A DNA stretch of 64,000 nt from Olsenella urininfantis (GTDB taxonomy: Bacteria > Actinomycetota > Coriobacteriia > Coriobacteriales > Atopobiaceae): positions 439,551 to 503,550 of the forward strand of contig NZ_LT732540.1 in NCBI RefSeq assembly GCF_900155635.1, read 5' to 3'. The stretch's first letter is position 1. Each line of letters begins with the position of its first letter. Below, one piece after another: positions 15,235 to 23,690 of the stretch. Below the pieces are notes generated by a model. That model saw only the letters and a list, made by a program, of their open reading frames with translations, was not told where the DNA came from and made no database searches. A program made the position numbers and the translations under genes.

Positions 15235-17274
15235 ATGCTGACCCAGAGAAGAGAACAGTCCCAGCAGCTTGAGGAGATGGCCAAGCGCGGCTCTCGCCTT
15301 GGCGGCTGGAAGAAGATGAGCGCGAGCTCCAAGATCGCCCTGGTCATCCTTGTGGTGGTTGCCCTCTCGGCGGTCCTCGCCGCACTGCTTTCGCCCTATG
15401 ACCCCATCGAGATCTTCACGGCACGCCAGGCGCCCGGCGGGGGCTTCCCCTTCGGCACCGACGACAAGGGCCGTGACATCCTTTCGCGCATGCTCTATGG
15501 TGGCCGCTACTCGCTCATCATCGGATTTGGCGCCACGCTGATGGCGCTCGTCCTCGGGTCCATCATCGGCGCCGTTGCCGCCGTCTCGCGCAAGGCGGTC
15601 TCCGAGGTCATCATGCGCATCCTGGACATCATCATGTCCTTCCCGGGCATCGCCCTGGCCGCCGTCTTCGTGTCCATCCTGGGCAACTCGGTGCCGTCGA
15701 TCATCTTCTCGATAGGCTTCATGTACACGCCCCAGATCGCGCGCATCGTCCGCGCCAACGTGGTGAGCGAGTACGGCGAGGACTACGTGCGCGCCGTCAT
15801 CGTCTCCGGTGCGCGTGCGCCTTGGATCCTGTGGAAGCACGTCCTTCGCAACTGCATCGCCCCCATCATGGTCTTCACCGTGACGCTGGTGGCGGATGCC
15901 ATCATCTTCGAGGCGTCGCTCACCTTCATCGGCGCTGGCATCACCGAGCCCACGCCCACCTGGGGCAACATCCTGGCAGACGCCCGCGGAGGAGTCCTTG
16001 CCGGCCGCTGGTGGCAGGCGCTCTTCCCGGGCCTTGCCATCATGATCACCTGCCTGGCCCTGAACATCCTCTCCGAGGGCCTGACAGACGCCATGGCGGC
16101 CGCCCCCGGCGCCCCCGTCGATACGGGCGACTCCGAGAGCCGCCGCGAGGACGACATCCTGGCGGCAGATCCCGTGCGCGCCTATGCGGAGCAGGCGGAC
16201 TCGCTGGAGCGTAGGCTCTCTGCCCTGCGCGAGGTCGAGCTCGCCCGCACGGACCGTCATGCCCCCGACCATGGCGTGGAGCCGCTGCTGCAGGTCAAGA
16301 ACCTGGCCATCAGCTTCCTCAGCCACGGTGACGTGCACGTCGTGGACAACGTGAGCTTCGATGTGCGCCCCGGCCAGTGCATGGCGCTGGTGGGCGAGTC
16401 CGGCTGCGGAAAGTCCATCACCACCAAGACGATCATGAATTTGGTCGATCCCAAGGAGACCGTCACCGGAGAGATCATCTACAGGGGGCAGGACCTGCTC
16501 AAGCTCACCCCCGAGGAGCACCGCAAGCTCCTGGGGACCGAGCTGGCCATGGTCTACCAGGACGCCCTCTCGTCCCTGAACCCCTCCATGCTCATCTCTG
16601 CCCAGATGAAGCAGCTCACTGACCGTGGTGGCACCCGGTCTGCGGAGGAGCTCCTCGAGCTTGTGGGCCTGGACCCCAAGCGCACCCTCGAGTCCTACCC
16701 CCACGAGCTCTCCGGCGGCCAGCGCCAGCGCGTGCTCATCGCCATGGCCCTCACCCGCGACCCATCCCTGGTCATCTGCGACGAGCCCACCACCGCACTG
16801 GACGTGACGGTCCAGAAGCAGGTCATCAAGCTGCTGAACGACCTCCAGGCCAAGCTTGGCTTCGCTATGATTTTCGTGAGCCATGACCTTGCCCTCGTGG
16901 CCGAGGTCGCCTCCGAGATCACGGTCATGTACGCGGGCCAGGTCATCGAGCAGGCGCCGACCAAGGAGCTGCTCACCAACCCCATCCACGAGTACACCCG
17001 CGGCCTCCTCGGCTCGGTCCTCTCCATCGAGGAGGGCGCCAAGACCGGCGTGCGCCTGCACCAGGTGCCCGGCTCCGTCCCCTCTCCCGAGGACTTCCCC
17101 AAGGGAGACCGCTTCGCGCCACGCTCGAGCCACCCCACGCTGGGCCTCGACGTGCACCCCGTTCTCAAGCAGCTGCCCGGAGACGTCCCGCACCTGTTCT
17201 CCGAGCTTCCCGACGACTACCTCGAGTCACACGGCATCACCCCGTACCTCGAGGCCCTCAAGGAGGTGAGGTAG
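15235..17274 (+). CDS. Fused ABC transporter permease (DppC type) and ATP-binding protein (DppD type)
   Basis: A 679-residue fusion. Residues 1 to about 285 are a DppC-type permease (GTDDKGRDILSRMLYGGRYS, EAA loop DYVRAVIVSGARAPWILWKH). Residues about 345-600 are a complete ATPase with Walker A GESGCGKS, signature LSGGQRQR and Walker B VICDEPT. There is no stop or frameshift between them, only a polar linker. The C-terminal oligopeptide-type tail reads DRFAPRSSHP where Opp/Dpp ATPases normally have a cysteine motif (C-x-F-x-P-R-C), so the usual cysteines are absent. Sat and Sia sialic-acid transporters are, from memory, also permease-ATPase fusions. Confidence 0.92.
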   Translation: MLTQRREQSQQLEEMAKRGSRLGGWKKMSASSKIALVILVVVALSAVLAALLSPYDPIEIFTARQAPGGGFPFGTDDKGRDILSRMLYGGRYSLIIGFGATLMALVLGSIIGAVAAVSRKAVSEVIMRILDIIMSFPGIALAAVFVSILGNSVPSIIFSIGFMYTPQIARIVRANVVSEYGEDYVRAVIVSGARAPWILWKHVLRNCIAPIMVFTVTLVADAIIFEASLTFIGAGITEPTPTWGNILADARGGVLAGRWWQALFPGLAIMITCLALNILSEGLTDAMAAAPGAPVDTGDSESRREDDILAADPVRAYAEQADSLERRLSALREVELARTDRHAPDHGVEPLLQVKNLAISFLSHGDVHVVDNVSFDVRPGQCMALVGESGCGKSITTKTIMNLVDPKETVTGEIIYRGQDLLKLTPEEHRKLLGTELAMVYQDALSSLNPSMLISAQMKQLTDRGGTRSAEELLELVGLDPKRTLESYPHELSGGQRQRVLIAMALTRDPSLVICDEPTTALDVTVQKQVIKLLNDLQAKLGFAMIFVSHDLALVAEVASEITVMYAGQVIEQAPTKELLTNPIHEYTRGLLGSVLSIEEGAKTGVRLHQVPGSVPSPEDFPKGDRFAPRSSHPTLGLDVHPVLKQLPGDVPHLFSELPDDYLESHGITPYLEALKEVR

Positions 17275-18102
17275 ATGTCCCAGGAGAAGGCAAGCTCCCA
17301 GGAGCCGATCATCTTCCTCGATGACATCTCGGTCACCTTCCGAACCCGTACGGGCTCCATCTTCCATCCCAACCTGGTGCATGCGGTCCAGGGCGTGACC
17401 ATCAGGCTCATGCCGGGGGAGACCATCGGCATCGTGGGCGAGTCGGGCTGCGGCAAGTCAACCACCGCAAACGTGATGTGCGGCCTGCAGTCCCCCACGT
17501 CGGGCAAGGTATACTTCGCGGGCACGGACGTGACCAAGCGCACGTCAGACCTGCGCAAGAAGATCGGCCGCGTGGTCTCCGTGGTCTTCCAGGACCCCGC
17601 CACGGCACTCAACCCACGCATGGTCGTGCATGACCAGCTGCTCGACCCGCTGCTGGTCCACGGTGTGGGCGACCCTTCCGAGCAGGAGAGGCGCATCGGC
17701 GAGCTCGTGGAGCTGGTCGGTCTCCCCAAGAGCGCCCTGCGCGCGCTTCCCGGCCAGCTCTCCGGCGGCCAGCGCCAGCGCGTCGCCATCGCGCGCGCCA
17801 TGTCGCTCAGGCCCTCCGCGATCATTGCCGACGAGCCCACCTCGGCCCTTGACGTCTCGGTCCGCGCGCAGATCCTCAACCTGCTCACGGACCTCAAGAA
17901 GGAGCTTGGCCTCTCCATGATCTTCATCAGCCACGACATCCAGACGGTGCGCTACATATCCGATCGCATCATCGTGATGAACCACGGCCAGATCATGGAG
18001 CAGGGGCCGGCGCAGGAGGTCTTCAACAACCCCCAGGACGACTACACCAAGACGCTCCTGGGAGCCGCCCCTTCGCTGCTGCATCCCAAGCTTGGCCAGT
18101 AG
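17275..18102 (+). CDS. ABC transporter ATP-binding protein, DppF type
   Basis: A 275-residue ATPase with Walker A GESGCGKSTT, Q-loop VFQDPATALNPR, signature LSGGQRQR, Walker B IIADEPTSALD and switch histidine in FISHDI. It completes the importer with the fused permease-ATPase. The ATG follows the upstream stop directly, with GGAGGTGAGG inside the preceding gene as ribosome site, indicating translational coupling. It ends shortly after the nucleotide-binding domain and has no oligopeptide C-terminal extension. Confidence 0.92.
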   Translation: MSQEKASSQEPIIFLDDISVTFRTRTGSIFHPNLVHAVQGVTIRLMPGETIGIVGESGCGKSTTANVMCGLQSPTSGKVYFAGTDVTKRTSDLRKKIGRVVSVVFQDPATALNPRMVVHDQLLDPLLVHGVGDPSEQERRIGELVELVGLPKSALRALPGQLSGGQRQRVAIARAMSLRPSAIIADEPTSALDVSVRAQILNLLTDLKKELGLSMIFISHDIQTVRYISDRIIVMNHGQIMEQGPAQEVFNNPQDDYTKTLLGAAPSLLHPKLGQ

Positions 18103-18112
18103 CGGGCTCGTA

Positions 18113-18152
18113 TGAAGGGGCGTGTCCGGGTTGGCTCGGGCACGCCCCTTCA
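18113..18152 (+). terminator. Stem-loop between the ABC importer and nanA
   Basis: Perfect 12-bp arms TGAAGGGGCGTG (18113-18124) and its complement (18141-18152). There is no following T-tract, so it may be an attenuator or RNA-stability element rather than a strong terminator. A TATGAT -10-like hexamer follows at 18162, without a clear -35. Confidence 0.5.
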
Positions 18153-18222
18153 GGACACGCGTATGATTTCGTGTGCGCTCCACCCTGGGGCGGCACGACG
18201 AACAACAGTCAAGGAGACACAC

Positions 18223-19149
18223 ATGGCAGACTTCAAGGTCGGCGGAGTCATCCCTCCCCTCGTCACCCCCGACACCCCTGACCACAAGCTGGACGTTCCC
18301 TCCTTCGAGCGTCTGATCAACGGCATGCTGGACGCAGGTGTCCACGGTCTCTTCCTGCTGGGCTCCACGGGCGAGGTCGCCTTCTCCAGCGACCCCCACC
18401 GCGACGAGATCGTCCGCGAGGGAGTGCGCATCGCCGCTGGCCGCGTGCCCGTGCTTGTGGGCTGCATCGACACCGAGACCGACCGCGTGGTCGAGCATGC
18501 CCGGCGCGCCAAGGCGCTGGGAGCCGACGCCATCGTGGCAACCGCCCCCTTCTACGCCCTGGGCGGCATGGCCGAGGTCGAGGAGCACTTCCGCATTCTC
18601 CACGACGAGATAGACCTGCCCATCTTCGCCTACGACATCCCCGTCTGCGTCCACACCAAGATCCCCTGGAAGCTCGCCGTCAAGCTGGGGCGCGAGGGCG
18701 TTCTGGCCGGCGTCAAGGACTCCTCGGGCGATGACGTCGGCTTCCGCTACCTCGTGCAGGAGAACGAGAAGGCCGGGCACCCCCTGAGCCTGCTCACCGG
18801 CCACGAGATCGTGGTCGATGGCGCGTACCTCTCCGGCGCGGATGGCTCCGTCCCCGGCCTCTCCAACGTGATTCCCGAGCCCTACGTCAGGCAGTGGGAC
18901 GCCTACCAGGCTGGCGACTGGGAGACGGTCAGGACCATCCAGGACCAGATCAACGAGGTCTCCCACATCTTCGACGTGACCACGGGCGTGCAGGGATACG
19001 CCGGCGGCGTGGGAGCCTTCAAGTGCGCCCTCAAGCTCATGGGCGTCATTGACCACGACATCATGCCCCGTCCCGTCAAGCCCCTCGAGGGCGAGAACCG
19101 CGAGGCCGTCAGGCAGGTGCTCGTCAGCACGGGGGTCATCCAGGCGTAG
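18223..19149 (+). CDS. nanA: N-acetylneuraminate lyase / dihydrodipicolinate synthase family aldolase
   Basis: A 308-residue class I aldolase of the DHDPS/NAL family. The carboxylate-binding GSTGE (about 47-51), catalytic tyrosine Y137 in AYDIP and Schiff-base lysine K165 in GVKDSSGD are all present. On sequence alone it could be any family member. With nanK and nanE directly downstream, cleavage of N-acetylneuraminate to N-acetylmannosamine and pyruvate is the likely reaction. ATG 18223 is preceded by AAGGAG at 6 bases. Confidence 0.8.
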   Translation: MADFKVGGVIPPLVTPDTPDHKLDVPSFERLINGMLDAGVHGLFLLGSTGEVAFSSDPHRDEIVREGVRIAAGRVPVLVGCIDTETDRVVEHARRAKALGADAIVATAPFYALGGMAEVEEHFRILHDEIDLPIFAYDIPVCVHTKIPWKLAVKLGREGVLAGVKDSSGDDVGFRYLVQENEKAGHPLSLLTGHEIVVDGAYLSGADGSVPGLSNVIPEPYVRQWDAYQAGDWETVRTIQDQINEVSHIFDVTTGVQGYAGGVGAFKCALKLMGVIDHDIMPRPVKPLEGENREAVRQVLVSTGVIQA

Positions 19150-19176
19150 TCGCACATGCGAGAGGGGAGAAACGAC

Positions 19177-20148
19177 ATGGGAGCAAAGAGGGTCGTCGCG
19201 CTTGACATCGGAGGAACCAAGATAGCCTCCGCCCTTGTCACCATCCACGAGGATGGCGAGCCTACCATCGAGCACTTCGCCAAGGTGCCCACCGAGGCGA
19301 AGGCGGGGGGAGCGCAGGTCCTCGCCAACGCCATCGCCTCCGCCAGGAGGGTGATCGAGGCGGCGGGTGACGTGCGAATCGAAGGCATCGGCGTGTCCAG
19401 CGCGGGCGTCATCGATCCTGCCACGGGCGACGTGACCTATGCCAACGAGATTATGCCGGGCTGGGGCGGGACCCATCTGGGCCAGGAGCTCCAGACCGCC
19501 TGCGGGCTTCCCGCCCGCGTCCTGAACGACGTGCACGCCCACGCCCTGGGCGAGGCTCGCTGGGGCGGCGGCAGGGGTGGCTCCAGCTGCCTGGTGGTTG
19601 CCGTCGGAACTGGCATAGGCGGCGCCTTCGTGCTCGATGGGCACATACTCCTGGGCGCCCACAACGAGGCTGGCCACATCGGCCACGTCTCCTGCTCTGA
19701 CGCCCGGGGCGTGCCCTGCTCCTGCGGGGCCACCGGCCACCTCGAGCCCATAGCCGCAGGCCCTGGCATCATCGAGCACTTCATCGAGCTGGGAGGAGAC
19801 GCCAGCTGTGCCGACGGGACCCCCGCGGACGGTGCCGTCATCGACCAGCTGGCGGCTCAGGGCGACGAGAGGGCCATCGCCGCGGAGGCCCGCTCGGGTC
19901 ACGCCATCGGAGAGGTTCTCGGCAGCATGTGCAACATGCTCGACCCCGACCGCATCATCCTCTCCGGATCCGTTTCCCAGTGCGGATCCGCCTGGAAGGA
20001 CGCCATGAGGCGCGGCTGGAACGAGTCTGTCATGCCGCCGGTGTCCTCGACCCCCGTCGTCTCCGGGGACCTTGGCGGCAACGCCCCCCTCGTCGGGGCC
20101 GCAGAGAACGTCATCCGCTCGGGCTATGCCGAGCTTGCCAACAACTAG
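19177..20148 (+). CDS. nanK: ROK-family sugar kinase, probable N-acetylmannosamine kinase
   Basis: A 323-residue ROK kinase. The N-terminal VVALDIGGTKIASALV is the phosphate-binding segment, and GTGIGGAFV, NEAGHIGHV and CSCGATGHLE follow in order. In the zinc site the usual CxCGxxGCxE reads C-S-C-G-A-T-G-H-L-E, so one zinc-ligand cysteine is replaced by histidine. ATG 19177 follows GAGGGGAG at good spacing; a frame-extending ATG 21 bases earlier would overlap it. Between nanA and nanE, phosphorylation of N-acetylmannosamine is the expected role. Confidence 0.82.
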   Translation: MGAKRVVALDIGGTKIASALVTIHEDGEPTIEHFAKVPTEAKAGGAQVLANAIASARRVIEAAGDVRIEGIGVSSAGVIDPATGDVTYANEIMPGWGGTHLGQELQTACGLPARVLNDVHAHALGEARWGGGRGGSSCLVVAVGTGIGGAFVLDGHILLGAHNEAGHIGHVSCSDARGVPCSCGATGHLEPIAAGPGIIEHFIELGGDASCADGTPADGAVIDQLAAQGDERAIAAEARSGHAIGEVLGSMCNMLDPDRIILSGSVSQCGSAWKDAMRRGWNESVMPPVSSTPVVSGDLGGNAPLVGAAENVIRSGYAELANN

Positions 20149-20156
20149 GAGGCACG

Positions 20157-20846
20157 ATGCCCGTATCACCTCTGGTGCAGTCGCTCAAGGGGAAGCTGAT
20201 CGTCTCGGTCCAGGCCTATCCCGGCGAGCCCCTGCGCCATCCCGAGACCATGGCCCAGATGGCCCAGGCCTGCGAGGAGGGCGGTGCCGCCGCCATCCGC
20301 TGCCAGGGGCTGGCCGACATCTCCGCCATCAAGGGCCGCGTGGAGGTTCCCGTCATCGGCCTCTGGAAGGAGGGCCACGAGGGGGTCTACATCACGCCCA
20401 CGCTGCGCCACGCCGTGGCCTGCGTTAACGCGGGCGCCGACGTGGTGGCCATCGACGCCACCAGCAGGCCCAGGCCTGACGGCCGCAGCTTCGCCCAGAC
20501 CGTGGCGGACCTGCGCGCTCAATGCGAGACCCTGGTCATGGCAGACTGCATGACCATCGAGGACATCCGAGATGCCGTCGCGTGCGGCTGCGACCTCGTC
20601 TCCACCACGCTCTCGCACAACAAGCCCGCCATCGAGACGACCCTGGGCGAGGGCCCGGACATCGCCCTGCTCCAGCAGGCAACCAGCGAGTTCCCAGGGC
20701 TCCCCATCATCTGCGAGGGGCACGTGCACACCCCGGCAGACGCCGCCGCCGCGATGGCCGCGGGCGCCTGGGCGACCGTGGTGGGCACGGGGATCACCCA
20801 TCCCACGAGCCTCACCAAGTGGTTCAAGGCTGCCGTCGAGGGCTAG
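20157..20846 (+). CDS. nanE: N-acetylmannosamine-6-phosphate 2-epimerase
   Basis: A 229-residue TIM-barrel epimerase converting ManNAc-6-P to GlcNAc-6-P. Family features include KGKLIVSVQAYPGEPLRHPE at the N-terminus, IRCQGLADI, PVIGLWKEG, VVAIDATSRPRP and LPIICEGHVHTP. ATG 20157 follows AGGAGG and lies eight bases after the nanK stop. It completes the nanA-nanK-nanE trio, the minimal route from sialic acid to aminosugar phosphate. The later enzymes nagA and nagB are not in this window. Confidence 0.92.
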   Translation: MPVSPLVQSLKGKLIVSVQAYPGEPLRHPETMAQMAQACEEGGAAAIRCQGLADISAIKGRVEVPVIGLWKEGHEGVYITPTLRHAVACVNAGADVVAIDATSRPRPDGRSFAQTVADLRAQCETLVMADCMTIEDIRDAVACGCDLVSTTLSHNKPAIETTLGEGPDIALLQQATSEFPGLPIICEGHVHTPADAAAAMAAGAWATVVGTGITHPTSLTKWFKAAVEG

Positions 20847-20883
20847 GCCGCGCCAAAGCCGTACAATCGAGCTAACGCTGGAG

Positions 20884-20919
20884 GCGGGCGTGAGGGCACC
20901 TCGCGCGCCCGCCCGCTTT
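20884..20919 (+). terminator. Probable terminator of the sat-nan operon
   Basis: GGCGGGCG-type arm at 20883-20890 pairs with CGCCCGCC near 20906-20913, and TTTAAAGG follows. A TACAAT -10-like hexamer lies upstream at 20862, so the next gene may have its own promoter. The tail is short. Confidence 0.4.
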
Positions 20920-20931
20920 AAAGGAGGCACC

Positions 20932-21282
20932 ATGGCGGCTCCCGTCAAGGACAACATCGGCTACGACGACTGGGACAAGCTCGACGTGCGCGTGGGCACC
21001 ATCGTGAGCGTGGACGACGTGCCGGGTTCCAAGAAGCTCGTGGCGCTGCAGGTGGACTTCGGCAGCTTTCAGCGCACCATCCTCACGGGCCTGAAGGAGG
21101 AGCGCGAGAACCCCAAGGAGATCCAGGGCACGCAGACCCTCTTCCTCGTGAACATGGCCCCACGCAAGATGGCGGGGATGACAAGCGAGGGCATGCTCCT
21201 GGACATCGGCTACGACGACGGCATCCCCTCCGTCATCGCCACGCTCGAGAGGCCCGTACCCAACGGCACGCGCCTCTGCTAG
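20932..21282 (+). CDS. Free-standing tRNA-binding OB-fold protein (MetRS C-terminal / CsaA-like)
   Basis: A 116-residue tRNA_bind domain protein. KLDVRVGTIVSVDDVPGSKK and the LVNMAPRKMAGMTSEGMLL segment are the hallmarks of the OB fold that forms the C-terminal extension of methionyl-tRNA synthetase and stands alone in CsaA and Arc1p-like proteins. ATG 20932 is preceded by AAGGAGG. It is not attached to a synthetase here and lies between the sialic-acid genes and rapZ. Its partner is unknown; tRNA binding is a family inference. Confidence 0.8.
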   Translation: MAAPVKDNIGYDDWDKLDVRVGTIVSVDDVPGSKKLVALQVDFGSFQRTILTGLKEERENPKEIQGTQTLFLVNMAPRKMAGMTSEGMLLDIGYDDGIPSVIATLERPVPNGTRLC

Positions 21283-21302
21283 CCGCGGTGGGGGAGCAGC
21301 TC

Positions 21303-22226
21303 ATGGGAAATGCCAACCAGCAGCAGATGCGCGCGGCCGCGGAGCTTGACCGCGTGCCTGACGTGGTCATCATCACCGGCATGTCCGGAAGCGGCAGGAC
21401 GCAGGCGCTGCATGTCTTCGAGGACATGGGCTACTACTGCATAGACAACCTCCCCCCGCGACTGCTGCTTGACCTCGCGCGCGTCGTGGGCATCAACTCT
21501 GGGGTGGGGCGCCACCTTGCCGTGGCCTGCGACCTGCGCAGCCTTGGGCTCTTCGACGAGATGTCAGACGCCATCCGCTCCCTCGAGGAGCACGAGATCA
21601 GCTGCAAGGTGGTGTTTCTCGACGCCTCCGACGAGGTGCTCATGCGGCGCTACGACGAGACGCGCCGCCGTCACCCAGCGGCCGTCGAGGGGCAGAGCAC
21701 GCAAAGCGCCATCAGGCGCGAGCGGGCCCAGCTCCAGGGAATACGCGACCACGCCGACCTGGTGATAGACACCAGCCGCATGCGCAGCTCCGCGCTCGGG
21801 AACCGAATCCGGCGCACCTTCTCGGAGCTCGCGGACCAGCAGCTCATGGACGTGCGCGTCTTCAGCTTTGGCTTCAAGCATGGGCTGCCCGTGGAGGCGG
21901 ACCTCATGATCGACGTGCGCTTCCTGCCCAACCCCTTCTACGACCCCGAGATGCGACCCCTCACGGGAAACGACGAGAAGGTACGTGAATTCGTGCTGGG
22001 AAACGAGACGACCGCCTCCTTCCTCAAGGCCTGGGAGCAGCTGCTGGACGTTGCCATGCCCGGCTATGTCGCCGAGGGGAAGTCCCAGCTCTCCATTGCC
22101 GTGGGCTGCACCGGCGGCCAGCACCGCTCCGTGGCCATTGCCAACGCGACGGCTGCGCACCTCAAGGAGCGGGGGTATCGCGTGACGCTCTCCCACCGCG
22201 ACCTTTCCCTTGCGAACGGGAGCTAG
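21303..22226 (+). CDS. rapZ: RapZ/YvcJ-family nucleotide-binding RNase adapter protein
   Basis: A 307-residue P-loop protein. Walker A reads [15 protein letters not shown] follows, and the C-terminal [27 protein letters not shown] block and [10 protein letters not shown] segment are family signatures. E. coli RapZ controls glucosamine-6-phosphate synthase through small RNAs; the Gram-positive homologue YvcJ binds and hydrolyses nucleotides. ATG 21303 follows GGGGGAG at 7 bases. It is six bases from whiA; the yvcK gene that normally lies between them in Firmicutes and Actinobacteria is missing at this position. Confidence 0.93.
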   Translation: MGNANQQQMRAAAELDRVPDVVIITGMSGSGRTQALHVFEDMGYYCIDNLPPRLLLDLARVVGINSGVGRHLAVACDLRSLGLFDEMSDAIRSLEEHEISCKVVFLDASDEVLMRRYDETRRRHPAAVEGQSTQSAIRRERAQLQGIRDHADLVIDTSRMRSSALGNRIRRTFSELADQQLMDVRVFSFGFKHGLPVEADLMIDVRFLPNPFYDPEMRPLTGNDEKVREFVLGNETTASFLKAWEQLLDVAMPGYVAEGKSQLSIAVGCTGGQHRSVAIANATAAHLKERGYRVTLSHRDLSLANGS

Positions 22227-22232
22227 GCCAGG

Positions 22233-23192
22233 ATGTCATTCACCGCAGAGGTCAAAGACGAGCTCTCCCGCGTGGGAGGAAGCTGCGAGCAGTGCTCATA
22301 CGCGCAGCTCTCGGCGATCACGAGGGTCTGTGGCACCATGTCCTTCCATGGCTCGGGGCGCTATTCCATCCGCATATCGACCGAGACGGGCGCCGTGGCG
22401 CGCACCATGATCAAGCTGACCCACGAGCTCTTCGACCTTGAGACCCCGCTCACGGTGCGCCACTCCAACCTGCATCGCACGAGGAACTACCTCATTGAGA
22501 TCCCCGAGCAGGACGAACTCGAGGAGGACCTGGTGAGGCTGGGGATCCTCGTTCCAGGAAAGGGACTCTCGGCGGGCGTTCCCATGCAGCTCCTGGAGCG
22601 GGAGTGCTGCCGGAGGGCCTTCGTTCGCGGCGCCTTCATGGCGGGGGGCTTCATCGCGGACCCCCGTGGAGACTTCCACCTCGAGATCGCCGTGACGGGG
22701 GAGGAGCTGGCCGCGGGGATTGTGGGCCTGCTCGATGGCCTGGGCGTGAGCGCGCGCCTCAATCACCGAAGGGGCTCGTACGCCATCTACCTCAAGAGCT
22801 TCGACGAGATAGTCGTGCTGCTCAGGGCCATGGGCGCCACCAGGTGCGCTCAGGTGGTGGAGCGGGTGCGTCACATGAAGTCCCTCAAGAACGACGTGAA
22901 CCGCAGGGTGAACGCCGAGCTTGCCAACCAGGCACGCTCGAGCGGGGCGGCCGTGGACCAGCTGCAGCTCATAAGCGATGCGGAGCGCTTCGTGGGCTTC
23001 AGGTCGCTTCCGCCGGCGCTGCGGGAGTTCTGTCTGATGAGGCGGGCAAACCCAGACATGTCGCTTGCCGCCCTGGGCGCAAGGCTGACTCCCCCGGCGT
23101 CGAAGAGCGCTATGTACCATCGCGTGCTCAGGCTGCAGAGAATCGTCGACGAGGCGTGCGGTGGAAAGAAGGCCCCCGGAAAGCATCGATAG
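22233..23192 (+). CDS. whiA: DNA-binding protein WhiA (sporulation/division regulator family)
   Basis: A 319-residue WhiA. It begins MSFTAEVKDELSRV, as in almost all WhiA proteins, has the LAGLIDADG-like domain (RAFVRGAFMAGGFIADP) and a C-terminal helix-turn-helix (FCLMRRANPDMSLAALGARL, TPPASKSAMYHRV). WhiA links growth, division and, in Streptomyces, sporulation; here it would be a division or metabolism regulator. It is translationally close to rapZ. A stem-loop (arms CTGTCGGCCAC and GGTGCGACAG, 23207-23231) follows. Confidence 0.95.
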   Translation: MSFTAEVKDELSRVGGSCEQCSYAQLSAITRVCGTMSFHGSGRYSIRISTETGAVARTMIKLTHELFDLETPLTVRHSNLHRTRNYLIEIPEQDELEEDLVRLGILVPGKGLSAGVPMQLLERECCRRAFVRGAFMAGGFIADPRGDFHLEIAVTGEELAAGIVGLLDGLGVSARLNHRRGSYAIYLKSFDEIVVLLRAMGATRCAQVVERVRHMKSLKNDVNRRVNAELANQARSSGAAVDQLQLISDAERFVGFRSLPPALREFCLMRRANPDMSLAALGARLTPPASKSAMYHRVLRLQRIVDEACGGKKAPGKHR

Positions 23193-23254
23193 CTCCTCTT
23201 GGGGTCCTGTCGGCCACGCTTGGTGCGACAGCCCGTCACCTCTCGGGTGGCTGG

Positions 23255-23503
23255 TGACAACAAGTTTTGTAACCACCCATAAAGCCCCAGTTGATTGATG
23301 CCTGCGGTTGCTTTGTTGTCGCTTCTCGGCGTGCCAGTGACAACAAGTTTCGCGTCCGTCTGCAAGACTCCAGTTGGGGGAGAGGCGCATGACATCTTGT
23401 TGTCGTATTTGGGCCGTATTTGACAACAAGACGTTGCCTCAGCCGCAAAAGCCCAGTTGGCTCGCTGCTGACAGAATCTTGTTGTGCGCGCTTGGCCGCG
23501 CCG
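23255..23503. repeat. Three tandem 83-bp repeat units with palindromic ends and a CCCAGTTG core
   Basis: TGACAACAAG occurs at 23255, 23338 and 23421, exactly 83 bases apart. The core CCAGTTG with preceding C or T recurs at 23286, 23369 and 23452, again 83 apart. Each unit ends with TTGTTGT(C/G) (about 23312, 23397, 23479), complementary to its own TGACAACAA start. The roughly 20-base segments between these blocks are not conserved. The ends of neighbouring units also face each other as palindromes. This is visible directly in the sequence; function is unknown. Confidence 0.85.
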
Positions 23504-23572
23504 TGCCCAACCGTGCGCCCATAACCCCGATTTGCACACGCATGAGTGGTCAATTCATCCCCGGGGCCTCAA

Positions 23573-23585
23573 ATTCGGTCCGAAT
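23573..23585. promoter_or_regulatory. 13-bp palindrome upstream of gap
   Basis: ATTCGG-T-CCGAAT lies about 35 bases before the possible -10 element of gap. It could be an operator; the binding factor is unknown. Confidence 0.35.
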
Positions 23586-23690
23586 GCGCCGCGTTGGATA
23601 CCACTCAGCGAAAAGAGGGTAAACTAATCGCATGCAAGTGTATGGCCAGTCTGGGGATCGGCCTCGGTTGGCCTTGCGAAAGGAGAAAGA

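Larger units (their letters stand above)
23193..23690. other. 498-bp intergenic region between whiA and gap
   Basis: No protein-coding gene is visible. It contains a stem-loop after whiA (23207-23231), three tandem 83-bp repeat units (23255-23503, described separately), a 13-bp palindrome (23573-23585) and a possible TAAACT -10 element (23620-23625) whose best -35, TTGGAT, is 20 bases away. Confidence 0.6.

Noticed and set aside
23255..23503. CRISPR array
   Set aside because: The period is 83 bases with short conserved blocks of 8-10 bases rather than 25-40-base identical repeats, and no cas genes are near.
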